64,000 bases of DNA, from positions 1 through 64,000 of the forward strand of contig CALYLW010000138.1 in NCBI GenBank assembly GCA_944989445.1. The letters run 5' to 3'. The notes beneath the pieces are model-generated. The model did no database searches. It had not been told where the DNA came from and saw only the letters and a program-made list of their open reading frames with translations. This document shows positions 1 to 13,955 of this stretch, one piece after another; position 1 is the stretch's first letter, and every line of letters begins with the position of its first letter. A program made the translations under genes and the position numbers. Source of the stretch: Ampullaceana balthica (taxonomy: Eukaryota > Mollusca > Gastropoda > Lymnaeidae).

Positions 1-1032
1 TGCTGTCAGAATTTACACTGGAACTTGCACATGCTTTAATGTTGTTAAGTTGCTGGCATCTACCTCTGCAAGGACAGTAGTTCTGTAAAATTTAAATACT
101 GATATGCTAAATTAGTACAAATATATATACAAGATGAATGAATAAAGAAATGGAATTTTTTGAATGCATATTAAATAAAATAGAACATATGCATTTAAAG
201 GAGAAATAATTCTTTTATATATTTAATGGAAAATTAATCACATCTTAATTAACCTATTCTTAGTACCTAATTTTTATCAGAAGAAAGTTCATCAGTAGAA
301 CATTCCTGCTGGAAATCATTAGATCTTGTCAATAGAGGTCTGTCTTCTCTGTAGCTGATATCTATCTCTGCAAGCACAGTCTTTTCTGGAAAACCTAATA
401 CTGATATGCTATATAAATAGAAACATTCTTAAAAGGTGAATAAATACATTTAAAATTACGTTTGGTTTAATTTAAGGGGAAATATGTAATATTTTAAATT
501 TTTTAATACTAAAATCTTAATTAACATGTCAGTACCTCAAATTCATGTTGAGAATTTCATCTGTATGCGACTCTTGTAAGAAATTACACTGGAACTTGAA
601 CTCTGCTTGGATCTTGTAAAGGTGCTTGCAATCTACCTCTGCAAGCACAGTCTTTTTCTGAAAAATCTAAATACTAATATGCTACATTAGTATAAATATA
701 TATAAAAGGGATGAATGAATAAAATAACGGGATTCATAGATGCATATTAACTAAAATAAAACCATATTCATTTAAGGGGAAATAATTATTTTATATATTT
801 AATGGTAAATTAATCACATTTTAATTAACCTATGCTTAGTACTTAATTTGTATAAGATGAAAGATCATCAGTAGAACATTCCTGCTGGAAATCAACAGAT
901 CTTTTCAATAGAGATCTGTCTTTTTTGTAGCTGATATCTATCTCTCCAAGCAGTCTTTTCTGGAAAACCTAAATACTGATATGCTATATAAATACAAACA
1001 TTCTTAAAAGGTGAATAAATACATTTAAAATT

Positions 1033-2010
1033 CATCATCATCATCATTTGTCCTTTGAGTTCCTTGTGGAACATAGGGCCTCTGTCAAAGCTCGCCACTC
1101 TACACGGTCCCTTGCCAGTCACTTCAATTCTTCCCAGCTCTTCCCAGTCCTTCCAGCCTCGTCCAACATGCTCCGTCTCCATGTACGCTTGGGTCTTCCT
1201 CATTGTCGTTTGCCCTGGGGGTTCCAATCTAAGGCCTGCCTAGCCCTGCTGTTATCTTTCCTGAGGGTGTGTCCAATCCATCTGCACTTTCTTTCCATGA
1301 TTTGTTGTTCTACTGTTCTTCGTCCACACCTCTCCCACAGCTTGGAGTTTTCGACCTTATCGAACCATTTTATTTTCAGAATATTTCTGAGGCATCTGTT
1401 AACAAAGATCTGGAGTCTATTTTTTGTTGTCTCTGTCGTCCGCCATGTTTCGGATCCATAAAGTAGGACCGTTTTAACATTGGTGTTAAAGATCCTTCCT
1501 TTTGTTTTGACAGATGTGTGTAGATCTTCAGACCTGTTTCAGATTGTCAAAAGCCTGTCACGCCAAATTTATTCTTCGTTCGATGTCCTCATCTGTTCCC
1601 CCTGATACACTGACCACACTCCCAAGGTATACAAAGTTGTTTACTTGCTCCAGGTTACGGTTTTCTACTTGGATGACTCCATCTTGTAGGAAGTTTATTT
1701 TCAAAAAAAATTTTTTTGAATGTTTACATTGAGTCCTACTTTTTCACAGTCTCGCCCAAGGCTGTGATTTTGTCTTGCATGTCTTGAAGTCTGTGTGACA
1801 GAATGGCCAAGTCATCCGCAAACTCCAAATCTTCTAGTTTTTGCATTAGGTTCCACTGGATTCCTTTTCCTGAGCTTGCATAAGCTTCTTTTGTGACCCA
1901 GTCTAACACAAGAAGGAACAGAAGTGGTGAAAGAAGGCATCATTGTTTGACTCCAGTTGTGACATGGAATTCATCTGTTAATCTACCATTGTGTACTACT
2001 TGGCAGGTGA
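1033..2010 (-). mobile_element. 5'-truncated RTE-like non-LTR retrotransposon, array copy 1
   Basis: On the minus strand this 978-bp segment encodes the end of a reverse transcriptase (FADDLA catalytic motif region) and the usual C-terminal block LLYGSETW, RWIGHTLR-like and RGRPKRTW-like. It ends in an (ATG)n microsatellite tail, as RTE-type elements often do. The plus-strand word CATCATCATCATCATTT at 1033 is that tail. A 35-bp near-perfect direct repeat (998-1032 and 2011-2045) flanks it, consistent with a long target-site duplication. The QGC motif region contains a stop, so this copy is dead. Confidence 0.8.
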
Positions 2011-2618
2011 ACATTCTTAAAAGGTGAAAAAATACATTTAAAATTACGTTTGGTTTAATTTTAGGGGAAATAAGTAACATTTTTCATTTTTTAATACTAA
2101 AATCTTAATTAACATGTCAGAACCTAAAATTCATGTTGAGAATTTCATCTGTATGTGACTCTTGTAAGAAATTACACTGGAACTTGAACTCTGCTTGGAT
2201 CTTGTAAAGGTGCTTGTAATCTACCTCTGCAAGCAGTCTTTTTCTGAAAAATCTAAATACTAATATGCTACATTAGTATAAATATATATAAAAGGGATGA
2301 ATGAATAAAATAACGGGATTCATAGATGCATATCAACTAAATTAAAACCATATTCATTTAAGGGGAAATAATTATTTTATATATTTAATGGTAAATTAAT
2401 CACATTTTAATTAACCTATGCTTAGTACCTAATTTGTATAAGATGAAAGATCATCAGTAGAACATTCCTGCTGGAAATCAACAGATCTTTTCAATAGAGA
2501 TCTGTCTTTTCTGTAGCTAATATCTATCTCTCCAAGCAGTCTTTTCTGGAAAACCTAAATACTGATATGCTATATAAATACAAACATTCTTAAAAGGTGA
2601 ATAAATACATTTAAAATT

Positions 2619-4147
2619 CATCATCATCATCATTTGTCCTTTGAGTTCTTTGTGGAACATAGGGCCTCTGTCAAAGCTCGCCACTCTACACGGTCCTTTG
2701 CCAGTCGCTTCAATTCTTCCCAGCTCTTCCCAGTCCTTCCAGCTTCGTCCAACATGCTCCGTTGCCATGTACGCTTAGGTCTTCCTCGTTTGTCGTTTGC
2801 CCTGGGGGGTTCCAATCTAAGGCCTGCCTAGCCCTGCTGTTATCTTTCCTGAGGGTGTGTCCAATCCATCTGCACTTTCTTTCAATGATTTGTTGTTCTA
2901 CTGTTCTTCGTCCACACCTCTCCCACAGCTTGGAGTTTTCGACCTTATCGAACCATTTTATTTTCAGAATATTTCTGAGGCATCTGTTAACAAAGATCTG
3001 GAGTCTATTTTTTGTTGTCTCTGTCGTCCGCCATGTTTCGGATCCATAAAGTAGGACCGTTTTAACATTGGTGTTAAAGATCCTTCCTTTTGTTGTGACA
3101 GATGTGTGTAGATCTCCAGACCTGTTTCAGATTGTCAAAAGCCTGTCATGCCAAATTTATTCTTCGTTCGATGTCCTCATCTGTTCCCCCTGCTACACTG
3201 ACCACACTCCCAAGGTATACAAAGTTGTTTACTTGCTCCAGGTTACGGTTTTCTACTTGGATGACTCCATCTTGTAGGAAGTTTATTTTCAAAAATTTTG
3301 TTTTTTTAATGTTTACATTGAGTCCTACTTTTTAAATCCCTTATATTAACTTCGCGGCCGTCTCTCTCTCTCTCTCTCTCTCTCTGTCTGTCTTGGGCTC
3401 GGCGGGCGGAAAAACAGGAGTCAAAAATGACCCACGTCCCATGATCCGATCGAACTGAAATTTGGCACACGGACCCGTCTAACCTAACAATGCATCGTAT
3501 CGAAATTTCAGATCGATCGAACGTACCGTAATTAAATTAATGCATTTTTAGTTTATCCTTATATGAGGTATGTAATTTAAATTCACGATTTGTTACTGTT
3601 TTTTTGCCACGTGAAATTTTGAGCTGACGCATTGAGGCGACCCAACGAAGCGACGGGCGCTTTTGTTTACATTTTACGTGTCACTCTGAGCTCGGTCAAG
3701 CGAATCGGTGACCAGCCTTTTCCCCTCTCCCCCCACCCCTACCCCCCACTAGGGTTATGATGCAAAGTTGAATTAAGACAGATTCAGTCTGTAAATGTTT
3801 GAAAATAATCAATACTGTTAGTTATGTCTCATATATAAGGGATTTATAGTCAAAAACTTTGTTTTTACGGGTTTGTTTTTTCCCAGTCTCGCCCAAGGCT
3901 GTGATTTTGTCTTGCATGTCTTGAAGTCTGTGGGACAGAATGGCCAAGTCATCCGCAAACTCCAAATCTTCTAGTTTTTGCATTAGGTTCCACTGGATTC
4001 CTTTTCCTGAGCTTGCATAAGCTTCTTTTGTGACCCAGTCTAACACAAGAAGGAACAGAAGTGGTGAAAGGAAGCATCCTTGTTTGACTCCAGTTGTGAC
4101 ATGGAATTCATCTGTTAGTCTACCATTGTGTACTACTTGGCAGGTGA
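2619..4147 (-). mobile_element. RTE-like retrotransposon, array copy 2, interrupted by a short element
   Basis: This is the same insertion with the same flanks as copy 1. A 547-bp interspersed element (3334-3880) splits it between the middle of the reverse transcriptase and its C-terminal domain. The upstream piece (3883-4147 on the minus strand) keeps an open GVKQGC and FADD region, unlike copies 1, 3 and 4, where the glycine codon after KQ reads as a stop. Copy 2 may therefore be closer to the ancestral insert in that region. Confidence 0.75.
3334..3880 (+). mobile_element. Short interspersed DNA element, AAATCCCTTATAT family, copy a
   Basis: Comparison with the uninterrupted retrotransposon copies gives clean edges: the expected CTACTTTTT-CCCAGTCTC join is split here. 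The insert opens with AAATCCCTTATATTAAC and near its end carries the inverse ATATAAGGGATTTA, then a conserved tail of about 35 nt ending ACGGGTTTGTTTT. A (TC)n run follows the left end at about 3360. No coding capacity is visible. Three further copies lie at 57,957, 58,507 and 61,038. Confidence 0.75.
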
Positions 4148-4758
4148 ACATTCTTAAAAGGTGAACAAAATACTTTTAAAATTACGTTTGGTTTAATTTA
4201 AGGGAAAATAAGTAATATTTTTCATTTTTTAATACTAAAATCTTAATTAACATGTCAGTACCTCAAATTCATGTTGAGAATTTCATCTGTATGTGACTCT
4301 TGTAAGAAATTACACTGGAACTTGAACTCTGCTTGGATCTTGTAAAGGTGCTTGTAATCTACCTCTGCAAGCACAGTCTTTTTCTGAAAAATCTAAATAC
4401 TAATATGCTACATTAGTATAAATATATATAAAAGGGATGAATGAATAAAATAACGGGATTCATAGATGCATATTAACTAAAATAAAACCATATTCATTTA
4501 AGGGGAAATAATTATTTTATATATTTAATGGTAAATTAATCACATTTTAATTAACCTATGCTTAGTACCTAATTTGTATAAGATGAAAGATCATCAGTAG
4601 AACATTCCTGCTGGAAATCAACAGATCTTTTCAATAGAGATCTGTCTTTTCTGTAGCTAATATCTATCTCTCCAAGCAGTCTTTTCTGGAAAACCTAAAT
4701 ACTGATATGCTATATAAATACAAACATTCTTAAAAGGTGAATAAATACATTTAAAATT

Positions 4759-5736
4759 CATCATCATCATCATTTGTCCTTTGAGTTCCTTGTGGAACAT
4801 AGGGCCTCTGTCAAAGCTCGCCACTCTACACGGTCCTTTGCCAGTCGCTTCAATTCTTCCCAGCTCTTCCCAGTCCTTCCAGCTTCGTCCAACATGCTCC
4901 GTCGCCATGTACGCTTGGGTCTTCCTCGTTGTCGTTTGCCCTGGGGGTTCCAATCTAAGGCCTGCCTAGCCCTGCTGTTATCTTTCCTGAGGGTGTGTCC
5001 AATCCATCTGCACTTTCTTTCCATGATTTGTTGTTCTACTGTTCTTCGTCCACACCTCTCCCACAGCTTGGAGTTTTCGACCTTATCGAACCATTTTATT
5101 TTCAGAATATTTCTGAGGCATCTGTTAACAAAGATCTGGAGTCTATTTTTTGTTGTCTCTGTCGTCCGCCATGTTTCGGATCCATAAAGTAGGACCATTT
5201 TAACATTGGTGTTAAAGATCCTTCCTTTTGTTTTGACAGATGTGTGTAGATCTCCAGACCTGTTTCAGATTGTCAAAAGCCTGTCACGCCAAATTTATTC
5301 TTCGTTCGATGTCCTCATCTGTTCCCCCTGATACACTGACCACACTCCCAAGGTATACAAAGTTGTTTACTTGCTCCAGGTTACGGTTTTCTACTTGGAT
5401 GACTCCATCTTGTAGGAAGTTTATTTTCAAAAAAAATTTTTTTGAATGTTTACATTGAGTCCTACTTTTTCACAGTCTCGCCCAAGGCTGTGATTTTGTC
5501 TTGCATGTCTTGAAGTCTGTGTGACAGAATGGCCAAGTCATCCGCAAACTCCAAATCTTCTAGTTTTTGCATTAGGTTCCACTGGATTCCTTTTCCTGAG
5601 CTTGCATAAGCTTCTTTTGTGACCCAGTCTAACACAAGAAGGAACAGAAGTGGTGAAAGAAGGCATCATTGTTTGACTCCAGTTGTGACATGGAATTCAT
5701 CTGTTAATCTACCATTGTGTACTACTTGGCAGGTGA
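4759..5736 (-). mobile_element. RTE-like retrotransposon, array copy 3
   Basis: This copy is very similar to copies 1 and 4 and has the same boundaries and (ATG)n tail. The minus-strand C-terminal reading frame is open for 142 codons (4770-5198) and shows LLYGSETW, a WIGHTLRKD block and a GRPKRTW block, the typical C-terminal region of RTE-type ORFs. It sits about 2.1 kb after copy 2; roughly 0.55 kb of that spacing is the element inserted in copy 2. Confidence 0.8.
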
Positions 5737-8605
5737 ACATTCTTAAAAGGTGAAAAAATACATTTAAAATTACGTTTGGTTTAATTTTAGGGGAAATAAG
5801 TAACATTTTTCATTTTTTAATACTAAAATCTTAATTAACATGTCAGAACCTAAAATTCATGTTGAGAATTTCGTCTGTAGGTGACTCTTGTAAGAAATTA
5901 CACTGGAGCTTGCACATTGCTGGGATCTTGTAAAGTTGCTGGTAACTACCTCTGCAAGCACAGACTTTTTCTGAAAAATCTAAATACTAATATGCTACAT
6001 TAGTATAAATATATATAAAAGGGATGAATGAATAAAATAACGGGATTCATAGATGCATATTAAATAAAATAAGACCATATTCATTTAAAAGGGAAATAAT
6101 TATTTTATATCCAACATTCTCAATTAATCACCTCTTAAATTAAACTATTCTTAGTACCTTATTTGTATCAGAAGAAAACACATCCCGAGAACATTCCTGC
6201 TGAAAATCAACATAGATCTTTTCCAATTTTTGGTGACTTTTCTGTTGCTGATGCCTATCTCTACAAGCACAGTCTCTCCTAGAAAATATAAATACCGATA
6301 TACTGATAAAAGAGATGAATGAATCAAATTTTGAGCTTTGAAATTTAAAAATAGTAATAAAATAATATTTGATTATTATAAAATAAAAATGTCATTACTT
6401 CAACTTCATCAGAGGAATGTTCATCTGTAGGTGACTCTGGTCAGAAATTTCACACTGCTGGGATCTTTTAAAGTTGCTGATATCTACCTCTGCAAGGACA
6501 GTACTTCCTGTAAAATCAAACTACTGATGTGCTAATTTAGTACAAATATATATAAAAGAGATGAATGAATAAAGTAATGGAATTTTATTGAATGCATATT
6601 AAATAAAATAGACCATATTCATTTAAAGGGGAAATAATTCTTTTACATTTTTAATAGAAAATTAATCACATCTAACTTAATCTATTCTTAGTACCTTATT
6701 TGTATCAGAAGAAAGTTCATCAGTAGAACATTACTGCTGGAAATCAACAGGTCTTTTCAATAGAGTTCTGTCTTTTCTGTAGCTGATATCTATCTCTCCA
6801 AGGACAATCATTTCTGGAAAACCTAAATATTGATATGCTATATAGATAGAAACATTCTTAAAAGGTGAATAAATACATTTAAAATTATGTTTGGTTAAAT
6901 TTAAGGGCAAATAAGTAATTTTTAAATTCTTTAATACTCAAATGTTAATTAACATAATGTCAGTACCTCAAATTCTTGTTGAGAATTTCATCTGTAGGTG
7001 ACTCTTGTAAGAAATTACATTGGAGCTTGCACACTGCTGGGATCTTGTAAAGTTGCTGGTAACTACCTCTGCAAGCACAGTCTTTTTCTGAAAAATCTAA
7101 ATACTAATATGCTACATTAGTATATATATATATATAAAAGAGATGAATGAATAAAATAAGGAGATTCGTAGATGCATATTAAATAAAATTAGACCATATT
7201 CAAAGACAATATTCATTTAAAGGCGAAATAATTATTTTATATCCAACATTCTAAATTAATCACCTCTTAAATTAAACTATTCTTAGTACCTTATTTGGAT
7301 CAGAAGAAAACACATCTCGAAGAACATTCCTGCTGAAAATCAACAGATCTTTTCCAATTTTTTGTGACTTTTCCATTGCTCATGCTTATCTCTACAAGCA
7401 CAGTCTCCCCTAGAAAATATAAATACTGATATTCTGATAAAAGAAATGAATGAATAAAACTATGAGCTTTGATATTTAAAAATAGTAATAAAATAATATT
7501 TGATTTTTAAAAGTTTTAAACTAACAATCTCATTACTTCAACTTCATGAGAAGAATGTTCATCTGTAGGTGACTGCTGTCAGAATTTACACTGGAACTTG
7601 CACATGCTTTAATGTTGTTAAGTTGCTGGCATCTACCTCTGCAAGGACAGTAGTTCTGTAAAATTTAAATACTGATATGCTAAATTAGTACAAATATATA
7701 TACAAGATGAATGAATAAAGAAATGGAATTTTTTGAATGCATATTAAATAAAATAGAACATATGCATTTAAAGGAGAAATAATTCTTTTATATATTTAAT
7801 GGAAAATTAATCACATCTTAATTAACCTATTCTTAGTACCTAATTTTTATCAGAAGAAAGTTCATCAGTAGAACATTCCTGCTGGAAATCATTAGATCTT
7901 GTCAATAGAGGTCTGTCTTCTCTGTAGCTGATATCTATCTCTGCAAGCACAGTCTTTTCTGGAAAACCTAATACTGATATGCTATATAAATAGAAACATT
8001 CTTAAAAGGTGAATAAATACATTTAAAATTACGTTTGGTTTAATTTAAGGGGAAATATGTAATATTTTAAATTTTTTAATACTAAAATCTTAATTAACAT
8101 GTCAGTACCTCAAATTCATGTTGAGAATTTCATCTGTATGCGACTCTTGTAAGAAATTACACTGGAACTTGAACTCTGCTTGGATCTTGTAAAGGTGCTT
8201 GCAATCTACCTCTGCAAGCACAGTCTTTTTCTGAAAAATCTAAATACTAATATGCTACATTAGTATAAATATATATAAAAGGGATGAATGAATAAAATAA
8301 CGGGATTCATAGATGCATATTAACTAAAATAAAACCATATTCATTTAAGGGGAAATAATTATTTTATATATTTAATGGTAAATTAATCACATTTTAATTA
8401 ACCTATGCTTAGTACTTAATTTGTATAAGATGAAAGATCATCAGTAGAACATTCCTGCTGGAAATCAACAGATCTTTTCAATAGAGATCTGTCTTTTTTG
8501 TAGCTGATATCTATCTCTCCAAGCAGTCTTTTCTGGAAAACCTAAATACTGATATGCTATATAAATACAAACATTCTTAAAAGGTGAATAAATACATTTA
8601 AAATT

Positions 8606-9583
8606 CATCATCATCATCATTTGTCCTTTGAGTTCCTTGTGGAACATAGGGCCTCTGTCAAAGCTCGCCACTCTACACGGTCCCTTGCCAGTCACTTCAA
8701 TTCTTCCCAGCTCTTCCCAGTCCTTCCAGCCTCGTCCAACATGCTCCGTCTCCATGTACGCTTGGGTCTTCCTCATTGTCGTTTGCCCTGGGGGTTCCAA
8801 TCTAAGGCCTGCCTAGCCCTGCTGTTATCTTTCCTGAGGGTGTGTCCAATCCATCTGCACTTTCTTTCCATGATTTGTTGTTCTACTGTTCTTCGTCCAC
8901 ACCTCTCCCACAGCTTGGAGTTTTCGACCTTATCGAACCATTTTATTTTCAGAATATTTCTGAGGCATCTGTTAACAAAGATCTGGAGTCTATTTTTTGT
9001 TGTCTCTGTCGTCCGCCATGTTTCGGATCCATAAAGTAGGACCGTTTTAACATTGGTGTTAAAGATCCTTCCTTTTGTTTTGACAGATGTGTGTAGATCT
9101 TCAGACCTGTTTCAGATTGTCAAAAGCCTGTCACGCCAAATTTATTCTTCGTTCGATGTCCTCATCTGTTCCCCCTGATACACTGACCACACTCCCAAGG
9201 TATACAAAGTTGTTTACTTGCTCCAGGTTACGGTTTTCTACTTGGATGACTCCATCTTGTAGGAAGTTTATTTTCAAAAAAAATTTTTTTGAATGTTTAC
9301 ATTGAGTCCTACTTTTTCACAGTCTCGCCCAAGGCTGTGATTTTGTCTTGCATGTCTTGAAGTCTGTGTGACAGAATGGCCAAGTCATCCGCAAACTCCA
9401 AATCTTCTAGTTTTTGCATTAGGTTCCACTGGATTCCTTTTCCTGAGCTTGCATAAGCTTCTTTTGTGACCCAGTCTAACACAAGAAGGAACAGAAGTGG
9501 TGAAAGAAGGCATCATTGTTTGACTCCAGTTGTGACATGGAATTCATCTGTTAATCTACCATTGTGTACTACTTGGCAGGTGA
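8606..9583 (-). mobile_element. RTE-like retrotransposon, array copy 4 (duplicate of copy 1)
   Basis: It lies exactly 7,573 bp after copy 1 and shares its private variants, for example the CTTCAGACC word and the CACTTCAATTC word, together with the same flanking array sequence. It therefore arose by segmental duplication of the array and not by a new insertion. Confidence 0.85.
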
Positions 9584-10193
9584 ACATTCTTAAAAGGTGA
9601 AAAAATACATTTAAAATTACGTTTGGTTTAATTTTAGGGGAAATAAGTAACATTTTTCATTTTTTAATACTAAAATCTTAATTAACATGTCAGAACCTAA
9701 AATTCATGTTGAGAATTTCATCTGTATGTGACTCTTGTAAGAAATTACACTGGAACTTGAACTCTGCTTGGATCTTGTAAAGGTGCTTGTAATCTACCTC
9801 TGCAAGCACAGTCTTTTTCTGAAAAATCTAAATACTAATATGCTACATTAGTATAAATATATATAAAAGGGATGAATGAATAAAATAACGGGATTCATAG
9901 ATGCATATTAACTAAAATAAAACCATATTCATTTAAGGGGAAATAATTATTTTATATATTTAATGGTAAATTAATCACATTTTAATTAACCTATGCTTAG
10001 TACCTAATTTGTATAAGATGAAAGATCATCAGTAGAACATTTCTGCTGGAAATCAACAGATCTTTTCAATAGAGATCTGTCTTTTCTGTAGCTAATATCT
10101 ATCTCTCCAAGCAGTCTTTTATGGAAAACCTAAATACTGATATGCTATATAAATAGAAACATTCTTAAAAGGTGAATAAATACATTTAAAATT

Positions 10194-11173
10194 CATCATC
10201 ATCATCATTTGTCCTTTGAGTTCCTTGTGGAACATAGGGCCTCTGTCAAAGCTCGCCACTCTACACGGTCCTTTGCCAGTCGCTTCAATTCTTCCCAGCT
10301 CTTCCCAGTCCTTCCAGCTTCGTCCAACATGCTCCGTCGCCATGTACGCTTGGGCCTTCCTCGTTGTCGTTTGCCCTGGGGGTTCCAATCTAAGGCCTGG
10401 ATAGCCCTGCTGTTATCTTTCCTGAGGGTGTGTCCAATCCATCTCTACTTTCTTTCCATGATTTGTTGTTCTACTGTTCTTCGTCCACGCCTCTCCCACA
10501 GCTTGGAGTTTTCGACCTTATCGAACCATTTTATTTTCAGAATATTTCTGAGGCATCTGTTAACAAAGGTCTGGAGTCTATTTTTTGTTGTCTCTGTCGT
10601 CCGCCATGTTTCGGATCCATAAAGTAGGACCATTTGAACATTGGTGTTAAAGATCCTTCCTTTTGTTTTGACAGATGTGTGTAGATCTCCAGACCTGTTT
10701 CAGATTGGCAAAAGCCTGTCGCGCCAAATTTATTCTTCGTTCGATGTCCTCATCTGTTCCCCCTGATACACTGACCACACTCCCAAGGTATACAAAGTTG
10801 TTTACTTGCTCCAGGTTACGGTTTTCTACTTGGATGACTCCATCTTGTAGGAAGTTTATTTTCAAAAATTTTGTTTTTTGAATGTTTACATTGAGTCCTA
10901 CTCTTTTCCCAGTCTCACCCAAGTCTGTGATTTTGTCTTGCATGTCTTGAAGTCTGTGTGACAGAATGGCCAAGTCATCCGCAAACTCCAAATCTTCTAG
11001 TTTTTGCATTAGGTTCCACTGGATTCCTTTTCCTGAGCTTGCATAAGCTTCTTTTGTGACCCAGTCTAACACAAGAAGGAACAGAAGTGGTGAAAGAAGG
11101 CATCATTGTTTGACTCCAGTTGTGACATGGAATTCATCTGTTAATCTACCATTGTGTACTACTTGGCAGGTGA
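10194..11173 (-). mobile_element. RTE-like retrotransposon, array copy 5
   Basis: The boundaries are the same as in the other copies. The minus strand keeps a 141-codon open segment (10647-11072) covering the FADDLAILSH catalytic motif, a KTKFL block and a VYLGS block. This is followed in the next segment (10445-10633) by LLYGSETW, with a frame break between. It is the best-preserved copy over the palm and thumb region, but it is still 5'-truncated. Confidence 0.8.
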
Positions 11174-13835
11174 ACATTCTTAAAAGGTGAAAAAATACAT
11201 TTAAAATTACGTTTGGTTTAATTTTAGGGGAAATAAGTAACATTTTTCATTTTTTAATACTCAAATCTTAATTAACATAATGTCAGAACCTAAAATTCAT
11301 GTTGAGAATTTCATCTGTAGGTGACTCTTGTCAGAAATTACACTGGAGCTTGCACATTGTAAAGTTGCTGGTAACTACCTCTGCAAGCACAGACTTTTTC
11401 TGAATAATCTAAATACTAATATGCTACATTAGTATAAATATATATAAAAGAGATGAATGAATAAAATAGAGAGATTCATAGATGCATATTAAATAAAATA
11501 AACCATATTCATTTAAAGGGAAATAATTATTTTATATCCAACATTCTCAATTAATCACCTCTTAAATTAAACTATTCTTAGTACCTTATTTGTATCAGAA
11601 GAAAACACATCCCGAGAACATTCCTGCTGAAAATCAACATAGATCTTTTCCAATTTTTGGTGACTTTTCTGTTGCTGATGCCTATCTCTACAAGCACAGT
11701 CTCTCCTAGAAAATATAAATACCGATATACTGATAAAAGAGATGAATGAATCAAATTTTGAGATTTGATATTTAAAAATAGTAATAAAATAATATTTGAT
11801 TATTATAAAATAAAAATGTCATTACTTCAACTTCATCAGAGGAATGTTCATCTGTAGGTGACTCTGGTCAGAAATTTCACACTGCTGGGATCTTTTAAAT
11901 TTGCTGATATCTACCTCTGCAAGGACAGTACTTCCTGTAAAATCTAAATACTGATGTGCTAATTTAGTACAAATATATATAAAAGAGATGAATGAATAAA
12001 GTAATGGAATTTTATTGAATGCATATTAAATAAAAGAGACCATATTCATTTAAAGGGGAAATAATTCTTTTACATTTTTAATAGAAAATTAATCACATCT
12101 TACTTAATCTATTCTTAGTACCTTATTTGTATCAGAAGAAAGTTCATCAGTAGAACATTCCTGCTGGAAATCAACAGGTCTTTTCAATAGAGTTCTGTCT
12201 TTTCTGTAGCTGATATCTATCTCTCCAAGGACAATCATTTCTGGAAAACCTAAATATTGATATGCTATATAAATAGAAACATTCTTAAAAGGTGAATAAA
12301 TACATTTAAAATTATGTTTGGTTTAATTTAAGGGGAAATAAGTAATATTTTTAATTTTTTAATACTCAAATCTTAATTAACATAATGTCAGTACCTCAAA
12401 TTCATGTTGCGAATTTCATCTGTAGGTGACTCTTGTAAGAAATTACACTGGAACTTGAACTCTGCTTGGATCTTGAAAATGTGCTTGTATCTAACTCTGC
12501 AAGCACAGTCTTTTTCTGAAAAATCTAAATACTAATATTCTACAGTAGATAAATATATATAAAAGAGATGAATGAATAAAATAATGGGATTCATAGATGC
12601 ATATTAAATAAAATAAGACCATATTCATATAAGGGGAAATAATTATTTTATATATTTAATGGTAAATTAATCACATCTTAATTAACGTATTCTTACTACC
12701 TAATTTGTATCAGAAGAAAGTTCATCATTAGAACATTCCTGCTGGAAATCAACAGATCTTTTCAATAGAGTTCTGTCGTTTCTGTAGCTGATATCTCTCC
12801 AAGCACAGTCTTTTCTGGAAAACTAAATACTGATAAGCTATATAAATAGAAACATTCTTAAAAGGTGAAAAAAATATATTTAAAATTACGTTTGGTTTAA
12901 TTTAAGGGCAAATAAGTAATATTTTTAATTTTTTAATACTCAAATCTTAATTAACATAATGTCAGTACCTCAAATTCATGTTGAGAATGTTCATCTGAAG
13001 GAGACTACTGTAATAAATTACACTGGAACTTGCACACTGCTTGGATCTTGTAAAGTTGCTGGTATCTACCTCTGCAATCAGTCTTTCCTGAAAAATCCAA
13101 ATACTGATAATCTACATTAGTATAAATATCTATAAAAGAGATGAATGAATAAAATAGAGAGTTCGTAAATGCATATTAAATAAAATATGCCACATTCATT
13201 TAAAGGGGAAATAATTATTTTATATCCAACATTCTAAATGAATCACCTCTTAAATTAACCTATTCTTAGTACCTTATTTGTATCAGAAGAAAACACATCC
13301 CGAGAACATTCCTGCTAAAAATCAACATTGATCTTTTCAAATTTTCTGTGACTTTTCCGTTGCTAATGCCTATCTCTACAAGCACAGTCTCTCCTAGAAA
13401 ATATAAATACTGATATTCTGATAAAAGAGATGAATGAATAAAATTATGAGATTAGATATTTTAAAAAAGAAATAAAATAATATTTGATTATTTAAAGTTT
13501 TAAACTAACAATCTCATTACTTCAACTTCATCAGAGGAATGTTCATCTGTAGGTGACTCTGGTCAGAAATTACACTGGAACTTTCACACTACTGGGATCT
13601 TGTAAAGTTGCATGTTTCTACCTATGCAAGGACAGTAGGCCTACATCCTGTAAAATCAAAATACTGATATGCTAAATTAGTACAAAAAATATATAAAAGA
13701 GATGAATGAATAAAGTAATGGAATTTATTTGAATGCATATTAAATAAAATAGACCACACTCATTTAAAGGGGAAATAATTCTTTTATATATTTAATGCTA
13801 AATTAATCACATCTTAATTAACCTATTCTTAATAC

Positions 13836-13955
13836 CTAAATTGTATCAGAAGAAATTTCATCAGTAGAACATTCATGCTGCAAAGCAACATAGATTTCTT
13901 CCATTGAATTGTGTCTTTTCTATGTTGATGTCTGTCTTTGCAAGCACGGTCTTTT
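13836..13955 (-). other. Best-preserved exon-like module of the array
   Basis: On the minus strand a pyrimidine-rich acceptor (GATTTTCCAG) precedes a 120-nt segment that ends at a GTATTAAG donor. If entered with two bases carried over, which is what the candidate exon at 15322-15415 would supply, it is open throughout: one base, 39 codons and two bases. It is the array module nearest the candidate exons at 15.3-16.1 kb. Most other modules contain stops or frame-shifting indels in this phase. Whether it is transcribed is unknown. Confidence 0.3.

Noticed and set aside
1048..1461. 137-codon plus-strand ORFs repeated with each retrotransposon copy
   Set aside because: They are antisense readings of the RTE-like C-terminal coding region; the minus strand carries the recognisable motifs.
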